Positions 8,912-16,941 of a DNA stretch of 64,000 nucleotides are shown piece after piece (within the stretch, counting starts at the first letter, position 1; the number at the start of each line of letters is the position of its first letter). The translations under genes were made by a program, and so were the position numbers. The stretch spans positions 124,001-188,000 of the forward strand of contig NZ_VNHS01000013.1 in assembly GCF_008124765.1 (NCBI RefSeq), read 5' to 3'. The stretch is from Paenibacillus methanolicus. GTDB taxonomy: Bacteria > Bacillota > Bacilli > Paenibacillales > Paenibacillaceae. The notes under the pieces are model-generated. The model saw only the letters and a list, made by a program, of their open reading frames with translations. It made no database searches and was not told where the DNA came from.

Positions 8912-8985
8912 TCTAAATCGGCGGTTGCCGGCATTTGAAAATGCATAGCCCTCGAGTTGAGCCGCGCCTTGCGGCTGTTCTGTCA

Positions 8986-9011
8986 GCGTTGAACGCAAAC
9001 CAATCAATCAT
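8986..9011. repeat. Partial copy of the CGCAAACCAATCA repeat
   Basis: GAACGCAAACCAATCA is identical to the 3' part of the tandem units at 18950-19122 and close to the element at 11971-12021. The palindromic 5' half is missing or changed, so this is probably a degraded copy. Confidence 0.6.
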
Positions 9012-9039
9012 CGCTCGTTTTTTTAATCTTGGGCGGCGG

Positions 9040-9234
9040 TTACGTTCCGTTCTCCGTCCTTGATTTATAGTTCGCAAAGCATGCCTTGCATATGCATCGC
9101 TGTCCGCGAAGTTCGGCCGGAATCCTCTCCAGCAGCTCTTTCGGAAAGTGCTCTGCGAAACACCAGCAGGACGGATGTTGTTTATCAGCTTCGTACCCGC
9201 AGTCGCTATCGCGGCCGCATAACGGGCAATTCAT
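9040..9234 (-). CDS. Cysteine-rich CWC family protein
   Basis: 64-residue protein with seven cysteines: CPLCGRDSDC near the N-terminus, the family signature SCWCF (residues about 22-26) and CICKAC near residue 47. This matches the cysteine-rich CWC family (PF14375), small presumed zinc-binding proteins of unknown role. AAGGAG lies before the ATG. It lies downstream of two other small minus-strand genes (to 9902) and may share their transcript. Confidence 0.85.
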   Translation of the reverse strand: MNCPLCGRDSDCGYEADKQHPSCWCFAEHFPKELLERIPAELRGQRCICKACFANYKSRTENGT

Positions 9235-9281
9235 GGCTTCTCAGCTCCTTGGGAGCCGGCCGCTATCGCCGCATCATCGCT

Positions 9282-9557
9282 TTAAGGTTCGTCGAGGGCA
9301 TCGGGCGTCGTGTCGTTGTCATCATCGCCCGGATAGCCGCGGTTCATGCCATTGTGCAGCTCGCGGTTCTCGTAATCGAACCGGTTCGCCGGACGCTGGT
9401 CCACGCGCCAAGGCTTGCTCTTGCCCAGCTGCTCCGACATGACGGAGGAGCCGTACGGTCCTTCCGGGAACTCTTCGAACGTCAAGTCGTTACGCTGGGA
9501 CTCCACCGTGGATAGATCGGTATACGGCCGGCGGTCTTCGTCAATAAAACGGCTCAC
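9282..9557 (-). CDS. Small acidic hypothetical protein
   Basis: 91 residues if translation starts at GTG 9557, placed 8 bases after GGAG; an ATG at 9563 is too close to that site. The protein is hydrophilic and low in predicted structure, with an N-terminal MSRFIDEDRRPYTDLS and an acidic tail ending GDDDNDTTPDALDEP. I do not recognise a family. Its place between two conserved small-protein genes on the same strand supports it being real. Confidence 0.6.
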   Translation of the reverse strand: MSRFIDEDRRPYTDLSTVESQRNDLTFEEFPEGPYGSSVMSEQLGKSKPWRVDQRPANRFDYENRELHNGMNRGYPGDDDNDTTPDALDEP

Positions 9558-9608
9558 GCGCATCACTCCTGTATACGGTAGTGGCATTACCGTTACAGTG
9601 TACCCAGC

Positions 9609-9902
9609 TTAGTCGGTAAAATTCACCGTGCCGACGATCAAATAAAGAAATTGGCTTAGCTCCGCCGCTTCTTCTTCGCTTATTTTGAAGGTGTATTCCA
9701 GGTAACCTTCTTCCTCTAAATCGTCAGGGCCGATGATCGCCGTCTTGCCGCTCTGCAGATCGGTCACGAGCTTCTTCCCGTAGAACCGGTTGGTCGACGT
9801 AACGGCTAGATCGAAACGCTTAAGGCTTGGCGTAATAAAAGTCGTGAAACGCGTCGACGTTTCTTCCGTCATGTCGGACATAAAATCATAATCGGGCAGC
9901 AT
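9609..9902 (-). CDS. DUF3055-like conserved protein
   Basis: 97-residue soluble protein. The core ETSTRFTTFITPSLKRFDLA, then TNRFYGKKLVTDLQ and IGPDDLEEEGYLEYTF, followed by the helix EEEAAELSQFL, recalls the DUF3055 family of Bacillales proteins of unknown function; this is from memory. The start is ATG 9902, with GAAGGAGG directly upstream; the frame stays open to 9983 but lacks a site there. It is the first gene of the small minus-strand cluster, divergent from the promoter at 10014-10043. Confidence 0.65.
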   Translation of the reverse strand: MLPDYDFMSDMTEETSTRFTTFITPSLKRFDLAVTSTNRFYGKKLVTDLQSGKTAIIGPDDLEEEGYLEYTFKISEEEAAELSQFLYLIVGTVNFTD

Positions 9903-10013
9903 GGATAAGTCCTCCTTCAGTATTGGCCTTTCGTTTCCTAACCATATGCCAAGTATCATAGCATTCGCCCATGGAAGCGGCAATAAGGAGCGGGACTTAA
10001 GGCTGTGTTCCCC

Positions 10014-10043
10014 TTGTCAGTCTTTGTCAGCTTGTGCTATGAT
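10014..10043 (+). promoter_or_regulatory. Sigma-A promoter with extended -10 for a short leader RNA
   Basis: TTGTCA (10014-10019), an 18-base spacer, and TGC-TATGAT (10038-10043), an extended -10. Transcription would begin near 10050 and meet the hairpin at 10072-10116 before reaching the HRDC gene. Confidence 0.7.
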
Positions 10044-10071
10044 GATCCCAATCAAAGACTGTACGCGGGGA

Positions 10072-10117
10072 AGCACCTCTCATTGTCCGATAATCGGACA
10101 CGGGAGGTGCTTTTTTG
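10072..10117 (+). terminator. Terminator or attenuator in the leader of the HRDC-protein gene
   Basis: AGCACCTC pairs with GAGGTGCT, an inner TGTCCGATAATCGGACA arm stacks inside, and six T residues follow. The hairpin lies between a strong promoter and the gene start at 10181. It therefore either ends a short RNA of about 65-70 nt or attenuates the gene. Confidence 0.75.
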
Positions 10118-10180
10118 CGTTGTCCGCAACTTTCCCGCGCGCAGAGCTTGAGGCCGAATATACCTATGGAGGTCGTTTAT

Positions 10181-11179
10181 ATGCAGGTTGTATTTATGAA
10201 CACGTTCGAGAAGTCGTCGGAACTCGCGCAGGGGGAGCAAGCGCAACTCTCGATTTGCGAGCAGCAGGGAAGCTGGTCGGTGCTTTGGTCCGGGGATGCT
10301 GCTGCCGGTGAGGGGCAATCGGTATGGTTCGAAGGAAGTTCGTGGGAGGAGATGATCGCCTCCTTCCGGCATGGCGTCGCCGTGAAGATGGGGGAAGGCT
10401 ACGTGCCGGTCATCGACGGCATGCTCGAAGAGCGCAAGCCGCTTGCCGCCGCGACCAGCGCCTATGCGATGCTGCAGTGCTACGGCGAGACGAATGCCAA
10501 CGCTTCGTTGTTCGACGCGCTTCGCGATTGGCGCCGGGCCAAGGCGGCAGCCGAGAAGAAGTCGGCCTATATGGTCGCGAATAACCGCATGCTGCTCATG
10601 ATAAGCGCATACGTGCCGCATCTGCCCGAGGAGCTCGCACAGATCCCGGGATGGGGCGATGCGAAGCTGGCCGCTTACGGCGAGGACATATTGAAGATTA
10701 CGGCCGCCTTCGAGCAGTCTCATCCGTTCCCGCTCGATTGGGTGACGGAAGCGCTCGATCCGAAGCTGTTCACGTCGTGGATTTACAAGCAGAAGGAGAA
10801 TAAGTATAAGGCGATGCTCGATCGTCAAACCGAGAAGAAACGTTTGCTCGCCGCCATTGCGGAAGGCAAATCGATCGTGCAAATGCAAACGGTGCTGGAG
10901 ATGCCCAGACGCGATCTTATGGAGAAGATCGAGCGACTGGAATTGGAGGGGTACGATCTGGAGCCGTTCATCGAGCGCGAGCTCGCGGATATGCCAAGCG
11001 TCGAGCAGGAGCAAGTGTGGGAAGCGATGACGATCATCGGCGACCGCTATTTGAAGCCGGTGCTGCACCAGGTTTACGGCGAGGAGCTGCCGTCAGGTCA
11101 ACCGGTCGACATGCTCTATGACCGGCTTCGCCTCATTCGTCTTCGGTTCCGCAGACACGATAAGGCGGATGCCGTATAA
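10181..11179 (+). CDS. HRDC-domain protein with a RecQ-like C-terminal HTH
   Basis: 332-residue soluble protein. Residues about 108-185 (LFDALRDWRRAKAAAEK … ELAQIPGWGDAKLAAYGEDIL) form an HRDC domain, the nucleic-acid binding module found at the end of RecQ helicases and RNase D. Residues about 215-310 (AAIAEGKSIVQMQTVLEM…) resemble the HTH_40 domain that follows HRDC in some RecQ proteins. No helicase motor is present. The N-terminal about 100 residues are unassigned. The start is ATG 10181, with GGAGG 8 bases upstream. A promoter and attenuator-like hairpin precede it. Confidence 0.75.
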   Translation: MQVVFMNTFEKSSELAQGEQAQLSICEQQGSWSVLWSGDAAAGEGQSVWFEGSSWEEMIASFRHGVAVKMGEGYVPVIDGMLEERKPLAAATSAYAMLQCYGETNANASLFDALRDWRRAKAAAEKKSAYMVANNRMLLMISAYVPHLPEELAQIPGWGDAKLAAYGEDILKITAAFEQSHPFPLDWVTEALDPKLFTSWIYKQKENKYKAMLDRQTEKKRLLAAIAEGKSIVQMQTVLEMPRRDLMEKIERLELEGYDLEPFIERELADMPSVEQEQVWEAMTIIGDRYLKPVLHQVYGEELPSGQPVDMLYDRLRLIRLRFRRHDKADAV

Positions 11180-11433
11180 AAGCCAAGATGGGCAGGATGA
11201 ACTACGCGGCATGCCAAATGAAGGAAACAGCCGGATCCGGGCGTATACGTATAAACAAACCTAAATCCTTTTCCGATATATCCATTATCCCGAACATAGT
11301 TCGACAAAATCAGGGTCGTTCCGATTTTCCCGGAAAAGGTATAGTATACTTGACCTAAGTTATCTAGTATAATACGAGATAGCTAGGTAGATGGGGAACT
11401 CGAAACGAGTCGAAAAAGGAGCGTTTCCTCGAG
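11180..11433. other. Intergenic region upstream of cheX
   Basis: The 254-bp spacer holds a sigma-D-like promoter (11252-11279). A second AT-rich stretch has a TATAAT at 11368-11373 within an imperfect inverted repeat (TATCT…AGATA), but the nearest TTGACC is only 12 bases away, so it is not a convincing sigma-A promoter. Confidence 0.5.
11252..11279 (+). promoter_or_regulatory. Sigma-D (flagellar/chemotaxis) type promoter
   Basis: TAAA (11252-11255), a 16-base spacer, and TCCGATAT (11272-11279). This agrees with the Bacillus sigma-D consensus TAAA-N14-16-GCCGATAT in all but one base. It lies 154 bp before the CheX gene, which fits regulation with the motility regulon. Confidence 0.65.
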
Positions 11434-11895
11434 ATGAAGGCTGAATATATTAATCCATTCTTGGAGTCTGCTAAAATAGTCATCGAACAGGTGGCTCAAG
11501 TCCGGCCGGCTACAGGAACATTAGGCGTGAAAGACGTGAAGTTCGTCGAGAACTATATTTGGATCCAAATCGGTCTGAACGGCCAATTGAACGGCGATAT
11601 CGTCCTTGGCTTGAGCGAAGAAGTTGCCATCAAAATGGTCTCGGCCATGATGGGCGGCTTCGCGATTTCCGAAATGGACGAAATGGGCAAGAGCGCGATT
11701 TCCGAGCTGGGCAACATGATCAGCGGCAACGCGAGCACCATGCTGTTCAACCAAGGCGTCCGCGTGGATATCACGCCGCCGAAGGTGCTTCATTCCGCCC
11801 AGTCTGCCGGCTTCGAAACGAAGAAAGCACTGACGATCCCGCTGATCATGGATGGCATCGGCGAGTTGGATATTCAAGTTCTTATTGCTTCTTAA
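11434..11895 (+). CDS. cheX: Chemotaxis protein CheX (CheY-P phosphatase family)
   Basis: 153-residue member of the CheC/CheX/FliY family. The phosphatase signature S/D-x3-E-x2-N is present as S87-AIS-E91-LG-N94 and is followed by a Pro 21-22 residues later (DITPPKV), as in CheX. These enzymes remove phosphate from CheY-P and reset flagellar rotation. Only one copy of the signature is present, as in CheX and unlike CheC. A GGAG-type site lies upstream of the ATG. The gene stands alone, with no other chemotaxis genes in the window. Confidence 0.85.
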   Translation: MKAEYINPFLESAKIVIEQVAQVRPATGTLGVKDVKFVENYIWIQIGLNGQLNGDIVLGLSEEVAIKMVSAMMGGFAISEMDEMGKSAISELGNMISGNASTMLFNQGVRVDITPPKVLHSAQSAGFETKKALTIPLIMDGIGELDIQVLIAS

Positions 11896-11913
11896 ATAAA
11901 TACTGCACCACCA

Positions 11914-11939
11914 CCGGCTCCCGCAAGGGAGCTTTTTTA
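11914..11939 (+). terminator. Terminator after cheX
   Basis: GGCTCCC-GCAA-GGGAGC followed by six T residues. Confidence 0.85.
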
Positions 11940-11970
11940 CATTTCGGATAGTATGCGTTTCACGCTTAAA

Positions 11971-12021
11971 CTCGCTGAATGCTGCATTCCCAATCTTCGG
12001 ATTGGGAATGCAAACCAATCA
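11971..12021. repeat. Dispersed palindromic element with UUCG loop
   Basis: The element CTCGCTGAATGC is followed by a 13-bp perfect inverted repeat, TGCATTCCCAATC/GATTGGGAATGCA, closed by a TTCG tetraloop, and then by AAACCAATCA. The same unit occurs three times in tandem at 18950-19122 and in part at 8986-9011. It has no T-tract, so it is not an ordinary terminator. Confidence 0.8.
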
Positions 12022-12084
12022 TACTTTCGCATTGCCTCCCGCTCTGTTAAAGTAGAGCAAGAGCGGCCATAATTGGAATGAAAG

Positions 12085-12885
12085 ATGGGAATGCGCGTGA
12101 AACAGCTAAGTCAGTTGCGGAATCGAATCGTCGTCATCACCGGCGCTACGAGCGGCATTGGCGCGGTAACGGCCGCGAAGCTCGCCGAAGCGGGCGCCGT
12201 GCCGATCATCACCGGACGCAGCGCAAGCAAGCTTGCGGCGATGCGCGGCCGAGTGTCCGGCCGGTGCGGGTTTTACGAGCTCGACGTAACGGATAACGCC
12301 GACGTCCAGCGGGTCGTCGACAGGATCGCGACGGATTTCGGACGGATCGACGTGCTGGTCAACAATGCGGGCTTCGGACTGTTCGAGCGGTTTGAAGACG
12401 CGCCGCTCGAACATTTTGCCAAGATGATGGATACGAACTATATGGGCACCGTCCGCTGCGCGAAAGCGGTGCTTCCTTATATGAAGAGTCAAGGCAACGG
12501 GCATATCGTCAACATCGCGTCGATGGCGGGCAAGCTGAGCACGGCCAAGGCCTCGGGCTATGCGGCGACCAAACATGCGGTACTCGGGCTAACGAATGCG
12601 CTGCGAGCCGAACTCGCCCCGGACGGGATCGCGGTATCGGCCGTCAATCCCGGTCCGATCGACACGCCGTTCCTCGAGACGGCCGACCCTGGCGGGGGAT
12701 ACGCCGCGAGCGTCAAGGGGTATTTACTTAAGCCGGCGCAAGTCGCGGATACAATCGTGCGCGTCATCGCGAAGCGGACGCCGGAGGTGGATCTCCCGCT
12801 ATCCGCGGGTATCGGCATCCGTCTATATGGACTAGCCCCCCGATTCGCCGACAAGACGCTCGGCAAACTACTGAATCGCAAATAG
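12085..12885 (+). CDS. Short-chain dehydrogenase/reductase (SDR)
   Basis: 266-residue classical SDR. The cofactor motif TGATSGIG is at residues 19-26, NNAG follows strand 4, and the catalytic Ser (IASMAG) with Y159-x3-K163 (YAATK) are intact. PGPIDTPF follows the active site. The C-terminus (residues about 240-266) is basic and may touch the membrane. The substrate is unknown. ATG 12085 has only a weak upstream site, and ATG 12091 is an alternative. The DEAD-box helicase starts 28 bp downstream, so both may share a message. Confidence 0.85.
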   Translation: MGMRVKQLSQLRNRIVVITGATSGIGAVTAAKLAEAGAVPIITGRSASKLAAMRGRVSGRCGFYELDVTDNADVQRVVDRIATDFGRIDVLVNNAGFGLFERFEDAPLEHFAKMMDTNYMGTVRCAKAVLPYMKSQGNGHIVNIASMAGKLSTAKASGYAATKHAVLGLTNALRAELAPDGIAVSAVNPGPIDTPFLETADPGGGYAASVKGYLLKPAQVADTIVRVIAKRTPEVDLPLSAGIGIRLYGLAPRFADKTLGKLLNRK

Positions 12886-12913
12886 AGCGAAAGTTAAAGG
12901 AGCAAGACTGGAA

Positions 12914-14461
12914 ATGAGCGTAATATGGGAAACGATGGGCATAAAGGCCGAATTGGCCGCCAAATTGAGAGACAACGGCATCGATCAGCCGACCCCTGTG
13001 CAGTCGGCGGCAATCCCCGAGCTGCTCGCCGGGCAAGACGTAACCGCGAGGTCGCAGACCGGAACAGGCAAGACGCTAGCGTTTATCCTGCCCGCGCTCC
13101 AGCGGATCGAAGCGGATAGCGATGCGCTTCAGGCGATGGTACTGGCGCCGACGCAAGAGCTCGCGATGCAAATTTACCGGGTCGCGGAGCTGTACGGCGA
13201 AGAGTTGTCCATCCGCGTCCAGCAGCTGATCGGCGGCGCGTCGATGCAGCGGCAGGTCGAGAAGCTGAGACAGAAACCTCATCTCGTCGTCGGAACGCCG
13301 GGCCGTATCCATGAGCTCGTGCAGGCGGGCAAGCTGAAGCTGCATCAGATCAAGCTGCTCGTTATCGACGAGGCAGACCAAGTGTTCGATCTCGGTTCGA
13401 CGAAGGAAGTAGATACGCTGCTGACCCGGATGGACCGGCAGCGCCAGCTTGCCTTCTTCTCCGCCACGCGCCCGCAAACGATGGAAGCGTTCGAGGGGAA
13501 GTGGATGCGAGAGCCGAAGACGATCGACGTGACGACCGATCAGAAGCTGCCGCAACAGATGGAACATTATTATCTGGTGTGCGACAAGCGCGACAAGGCG
13601 GATACCGCCAGACGGCTCATCCGCATGCTGAATCCTCGTTCGGCGCTTCTATTTATTAACGATACGGACGAAATCGCCAACTACGAAGCCAAATTCAGCT
13701 ATGAAGGTTTTGCCGTCGAGACGCTCTACGGCGATGCGGACAAACAGCGCCGCGCCGCGACGCTGGGCCGGTTCCGCGATGGCCGCTGCCAAGTGCTCAT
13801 CGCGACGGACGTCGCCGCGCGCGGGCTCGATATCGCCGGGCTGCCGCTTGTCGTTCAGCTCGATCCGGCTACCGACGCGGAGCATTACGTTCACCGGGCC
13901 GGCCGGACCGGCCGGATGGGACGCGAAGGCACGGTCGTCACGATCATTACGCCGCAGCAGCGGTTCATCATGAGCAAATTCGCCAAACAGCTGGGGATCG
14001 TGCTGCAAGAAAAGCAGATGTATCGCGGCCGACTGTGGGATGCCGATGAACAGCCAACATCCTACCAAAGCGGTCCGCAGCGCGAGGGAAGAGGACGCGA
14101 GGGCGCCTGGCGGTCCGGCGCCGATACGGGCGGAAGCCGCGCGCCAGGCGGCAAGCAGGCCGCGTTCGGGCAGCATCGTCAGAGCGCCGGCTTCGACCGG
14201 GAGACGAACGGGACTAGCTCCCCGGATCGCGGCGAACGCCGCTCTGCCGGCGAACGTCCGGGTCAAGCGAATCGCCCGGACGCCGTCCGCTACTCGCGTA
14301 CGGAAGAGGGCATCGTTCGCCAGAAGAGCGGACCGGCTTCCGACGCGCCCAAATCCACATCCCTGTCTTCGTCCAAACCGGCCCCGAAAGCAGTCCGCGA
14401 GCGCGACCGCAAAGATAAAGGCGCGCCGAAATGGCTGAAGGCGAAACGGGACTCGAAATAG
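12914..14461 (+). CDS. DEAD-box ATP-dependent RNA helicase
   Basis: 515-residue helicase with all core motifs: Q motif (PTPVQ), motif I SQTGTGKT (residues 47-54), Ia PTQEL, Ib TPGR, II DEAD (152-155), III SAT, V ATDVAARGLD and VI HRAGRTGR. Residues about 385-515 form a tail rich in Gly, Arg, Ser and Pro that ends in a Lys/Arg cluster, a likely RNA-binding extension as in CsdA/CshA-type cold-shock or ribosome-assembly helicases. AAAGGAG lies 12 bases before the ATG. Which helicase paralogue this is cannot be fixed from the sequence alone. Confidence 0.9.
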   Translation: MSVIWETMGIKAELAAKLRDNGIDQPTPVQSAAIPELLAGQDVTARSQTGTGKTLAFILPALQRIEADSDALQAMVLAPTQELAMQIYRVAELYGEELSIRVQQLIGGASMQRQVEKLRQKPHLVVGTPGRIHELVQAGKLKLHQIKLLVIDEADQVFDLGSTKEVDTLLTRMDRQRQLAFFSATRPQTMEAFEGKWMREPKTIDVTTDQKLPQQMEHYYLVCDKRDKADTARRLIRMLNPRSALLFINDTDEIANYEAKFSYEGFAVETLYGDADKQRRAATLGRFRDGRCQVLIATDVAARGLDIAGLPLVVQLDPATDAEHYVHRAGRTGRMGREGTVVTIITPQQRFIMSKFAKQLGIVLQEKQMYRGRLWDADEQPTSYQSGPQREGRGREGAWRSGADTGGSRAPGGKQAAFGQHRQSAGFDRETNGTSSPDRGERRSAGERPGQANRPDAVRYSRTEEGIVRQKSGPASDAPKSTSLSSSKPAPKAVRERDRKDKGAPKWLKAKRDSK

Positions 14462-14621
14462 ACTCGAAATCGAACAAGACAACCGGAATCGAACGTTGGC
14501 CTGGGACGGAAGATTTTGCGACAAGCGGATCTACATCTCCGGCCTAAACACGGACCGGTCAACATAGCGAACGTAAGCGAGGATGTCGCATTAGAGGCGT
14601 TTCGGGAGGAGAAACGGATAC

Positions 14622-15353
14622 ATGCAGCCCTACTATTTGTTTTGCCTTCCTCATGCGGGCGGATCGGCGATGATCTACGCGCGCTGGCTGGAGACCGTGG
14701 ATCCGGCGATCAAGCTGGTCCCGCTCGAGCTCCCGGGAAGAGGCACGCGGTTCAAGGATCGGCCCTACGCGTCGATCGGCCCGCTCGTGGAGGAGCTGCA
14801 CCGCAAGGTGAGTACGTATGTCGCGGGCGGCTCCGATTACGCCTTGTTCGGGCATAGCATGGGAGCGCTTTTGACGTATGAGCTTGCGCGCCGTATTGCA
14901 GCCGGCGGGGAACGGATGCCGCGCCATTTAATCGTCTCCGGCTTGAAAGCGCCGCAGCTGATTAACCGTGCATGGGAGCCGCTCAGCCACTTGCCCGATG
15001 ACGAGTTGAAAGCGCGGTTGGCCGAGATGGGCGGAACGCCCCAAGCGGTGATGGATAACGAGGAACTCATGCAGCTGTTTCTGCCCGTTATCCGCGCCGA
15101 TTTTCGGCTGCTGGACGAATATGCGCATGAACCGAAGGAGAAACTCGCGGTGCCGGTGACCGTGCTCACCGGGAATCAAGACCGGATGACGGAAGCGGAG
15201 ATGCTGGCTTGGCGGGAACTGACGAGCGGGAGGTTCGGGCTGCATACGTTCCCGGGCGGACATTTCTATCTCGCCGATCAGACTCGCGAAGTATCGGAGC
15301 GCATCAACGAGGCGCTGCTGGGCGGCCGCCTGCAGCAGTGGTTGTGGCGTTGA
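14622..15353 (+). CDS. Type II thioesterase (GrsT-like alpha/beta hydrolase)
   Basis: 243-residue alpha/beta hydrolase of the thioesterase II family, which frees mis-primed carrier proteins in non-ribosomal peptide and polyketide synthases. It starts with the family hallmark FCLPHAGGSA, has the nucleophile elbow GHSMG (Ser79), the catalytic Asp in TGNQDRMT and His in GGHFYL. GGAGG lies before the ATG. No NRPS, PKS or carrier-protein gene lies within the window, so its partner is elsewhere or it acts alone. Confidence 0.85.
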   Translation: MQPYYLFCLPHAGGSAMIYARWLETVDPAIKLVPLELPGRGTRFKDRPYASIGPLVEELHRKVSTYVAGGSDYALFGHSMGALLTYELARRIAAGGERMPRHLIVSGLKAPQLINRAWEPLSHLPDDELKARLAEMGGTPQAVMDNEELMQLFLPVIRADFRLLDEYAHEPKEKLAVPVTVLTGNQDRMTEAEMLAWRELTSGRFGLHTFPGGHFYLADQTREVSERINEALLGGRLQQWLWR

Positions 15354-15369
15354 TCGGCACGACGTACCA

Positions 15370-15386
15370 GACCGGTCATACCGGTC
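15370..15386. promoter_or_regulatory. 17-bp palindrome upstream of the VOC gene
   Basis: GACCGGT-CAT-ACCGGTC is a perfect 7-bp inverted repeat with a 3-base spacer. It sits between the thioesterase stop and the VOC start, and could be an operator or a small hairpin. No regulator is assigned. Confidence 0.4.
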
Positions 15387-15418
15387 GGAAAGTAAGGGGT
15401 TCGTGAGGAGGAATGGCG

Positions 15419-15838
15419 ATGAAGCCGCGAATTACGGTCATCACGCTAGGCGTGGACGACTTGGAGCGATCGCTCGCATTCTACCGGGAAGGTCTCGGCT
15501 TTGCGACCGAGGGGATCATCGGCCAGGAATTCGAGCACGGCGCGGTCGTCTTTATCGACCTGCTGGACGGGTTGAAGCTTGCGCTATGGGAACGGCGCAA
15601 TATCGCTCATGACGCGAAGGTGCCATTATCGCCGCCGAGTCCGACGGAGATGACGATCGGGCACAACGTGGGCAGCAAGGCGGACGTCGACGAGATTATG
15701 GCGCTTGCCGGACGAGCCGGCGCGGTAATCGCGGTCCCGCCGCACGATACGTTCTGGGGCGGGTATTCGGGCTATTTTCAAGACCCTGACGGTCATCTGT
15801 GGGAAGTGGTATGGAACCCGCAGTGGGAGTCGGAGTAA
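15419..15838 (+). CDS. VOC (glyoxalase/bleomycin-resistance) family protein
   Basis: 139-residue vicinal-oxygen-chelate protein with two beta-alpha-beta-beta-beta modules. Module 1 begins ITVITLGVDDLERSLAFYREGLGF; module 2 ends with the metal-site strand FQDPDGHLWEVVWNP, whose Glu is a usual metal ligand. The reaction is not defined. ATG 15419 is preferred: AGGAGG at 15406-15411 is 7 bases upstream, whereas ATG 15413 nearly abuts the site. Confidence 0.85.
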   Translation: MKPRITVITLGVDDLERSLAFYREGLGFATEGIIGQEFEHGAVVFIDLLDGLKLALWERRNIAHDAKVPLSPPSPTEMTIGHNVGSKADVDEIMALAGRAGAVIAVPPHDTFWGGYSGYFQDPDGHLWEVVWNPQWESE

Positions 15839-15849
15839 GATAAGGGGAC

Positions 15850-15890
15850 AGACAGCCTTCGGTTGAATGGGGATCGAGGGCTGTTTTTGC
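15850..15890 (+). terminator. Terminator after the VOC gene
   Basis: ACAGCC and GGCTGT pair across a 24-25-base loop and are followed by TTTT. Confidence 0.6.
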
Positions 15891-15965
15891 GAAGGACCCT
15901 CAATTGGTTGTTCGCGATCGTTCGAAAATAATTGGTGCGCAAGTTCGTTCGAAGGGAGAGCGCAT

Positions 15966-16724
15966 ATGTCTTACGTGATCTGGGCGATCGCTGTCGCCAT
16001 CATGGCTTATTCGGGATGGAATGTCTATCGACAACGCAATCGTTCGGGGGTCCCTGGCATGGATTCAATCGAAACGGTTCAAGTCGCGGACATGCTTCAG
16101 CGCGTTGGCCTGTCCGAGCTGGAGCTCAGCGAAGAACCGGATATTCCGCATCCGTTCGGGTACAAGTGCCAGTGGTACGCGGTGCGGACGGACCGGCTCA
16201 CGGAGCTTGTCGACCATTTCGGTCTGACCGGCTGCCGCGCGGCCAACTGGGCGAGCGGACTTGACGGCGCTTATGGCGGCTACTATTTCGTCAGTCCTCC
16301 CGTTGCGGGGTGGACGCTCGTCGTGAACGCGTTTATGCCGGATTTCGCCGAAGCGGGAGACCGCCATCCGGTTCAAATGACGCGCGAGCTTAGCGCCCGC
16401 TTCGGCGAGGCTTGCTATTTCGGCACGCACCGAGTCGTCGAATACCACGCCTGGGTGAAGGCGGTCAATGGCCAAGTCGTGCGCGCGTATGGTTACGTGG
16501 GCGAACAAGGAGAGACGATAGCGGATATCGGGGAGCCTACTTCCGAAGAACGGGAGCTCGGGTTAGCGTTCACCAGCTTGGACGAGGAAGACGCGCATTG
16601 GCCGAGCGAGGACGATGTGCTCGAGATGGCGGCGGCGTGGACGATCGATCCGCAAATGGGCGATCAAAGCGACCTGGGGCCGGGCGTGGGTATCATCGGC
16701 GATAGGCGCGGCAACGATAACTAA
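15966..16724 (+). CDS. Uncharacterised membrane-anchored protein
   Basis: 252 residues from ATG 15966, which has GGGAGAG 7 bases upstream; the frame is open from 15867 but has no site there. An N-terminal hydrophobic helix (VIWAIAVAIMAYSGWNVY) serves as an anchor. The rest is a soluble domain with aromatic-rich strands (YGGYYFVSPPVAGWTLVVNAF) and an acidic C-terminal part. I do not recognise the family. Confidence 0.65.
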   Translation: MSYVIWAIAVAIMAYSGWNVYRQRNRSGVPGMDSIETVQVADMLQRVGLSELELSEEPDIPHPFGYKCQWYAVRTDRLTELVDHFGLTGCRAANWASGLDGAYGGYYFVSPPVAGWTLVVNAFMPDFAEAGDRHPVQMTRELSARFGEACYFGTHRVVEYHAWVKAVNGQVVRAYGYVGEQGETIADIGEPTSEERELGLAFTSLDEEDAHWPSEDDVLEMAAAWTIDPQMGDQSDLGPGVGIIGDRRGNDN

Positions 16725-16770
16725 GTCATGGTTCGCGAAATCAGCTCCATGCGATTCGGCGTATATTAAG

Positions 16771-16809
16771 GAAGAGACAGCACGGATTTTCCCGTCTGTC
16801 TCTTTTTTG
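16771..16809 (+). terminator. Intrinsic terminator
   Basis: AAGAGACAG pairs with CTGTCTCTT, an inner ACGG/CCGT extends the stem, and a T-tract follows. Confidence 0.85.
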
Positions 16810-16941
16810 CTTGTTCATTGGGCCGCCAACTTTCAAAAAAGTTTTCGCCCCGACCCCCTCAAACCGAAAAGGCCCGGACGAATAGTATGGGCGAAAGCAA
16901 ATCGCGGCACGGACCGCAGCTAAATGGGAGAGTGGCAATTG

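Noticed and set aside
8693..8938. 81-codon frame after the oxidoreductase gene
   Set aside because: It starts inside a terminator stem, runs through a second hairpin and has no ribosome site.
11350..11373. Sigma-A promoter TTGACC…TATAAT before cheX
   Set aside because: The spacer is only 12 bases, too short for sigma-A; the sigma-D-like site upstream is a better candidate.
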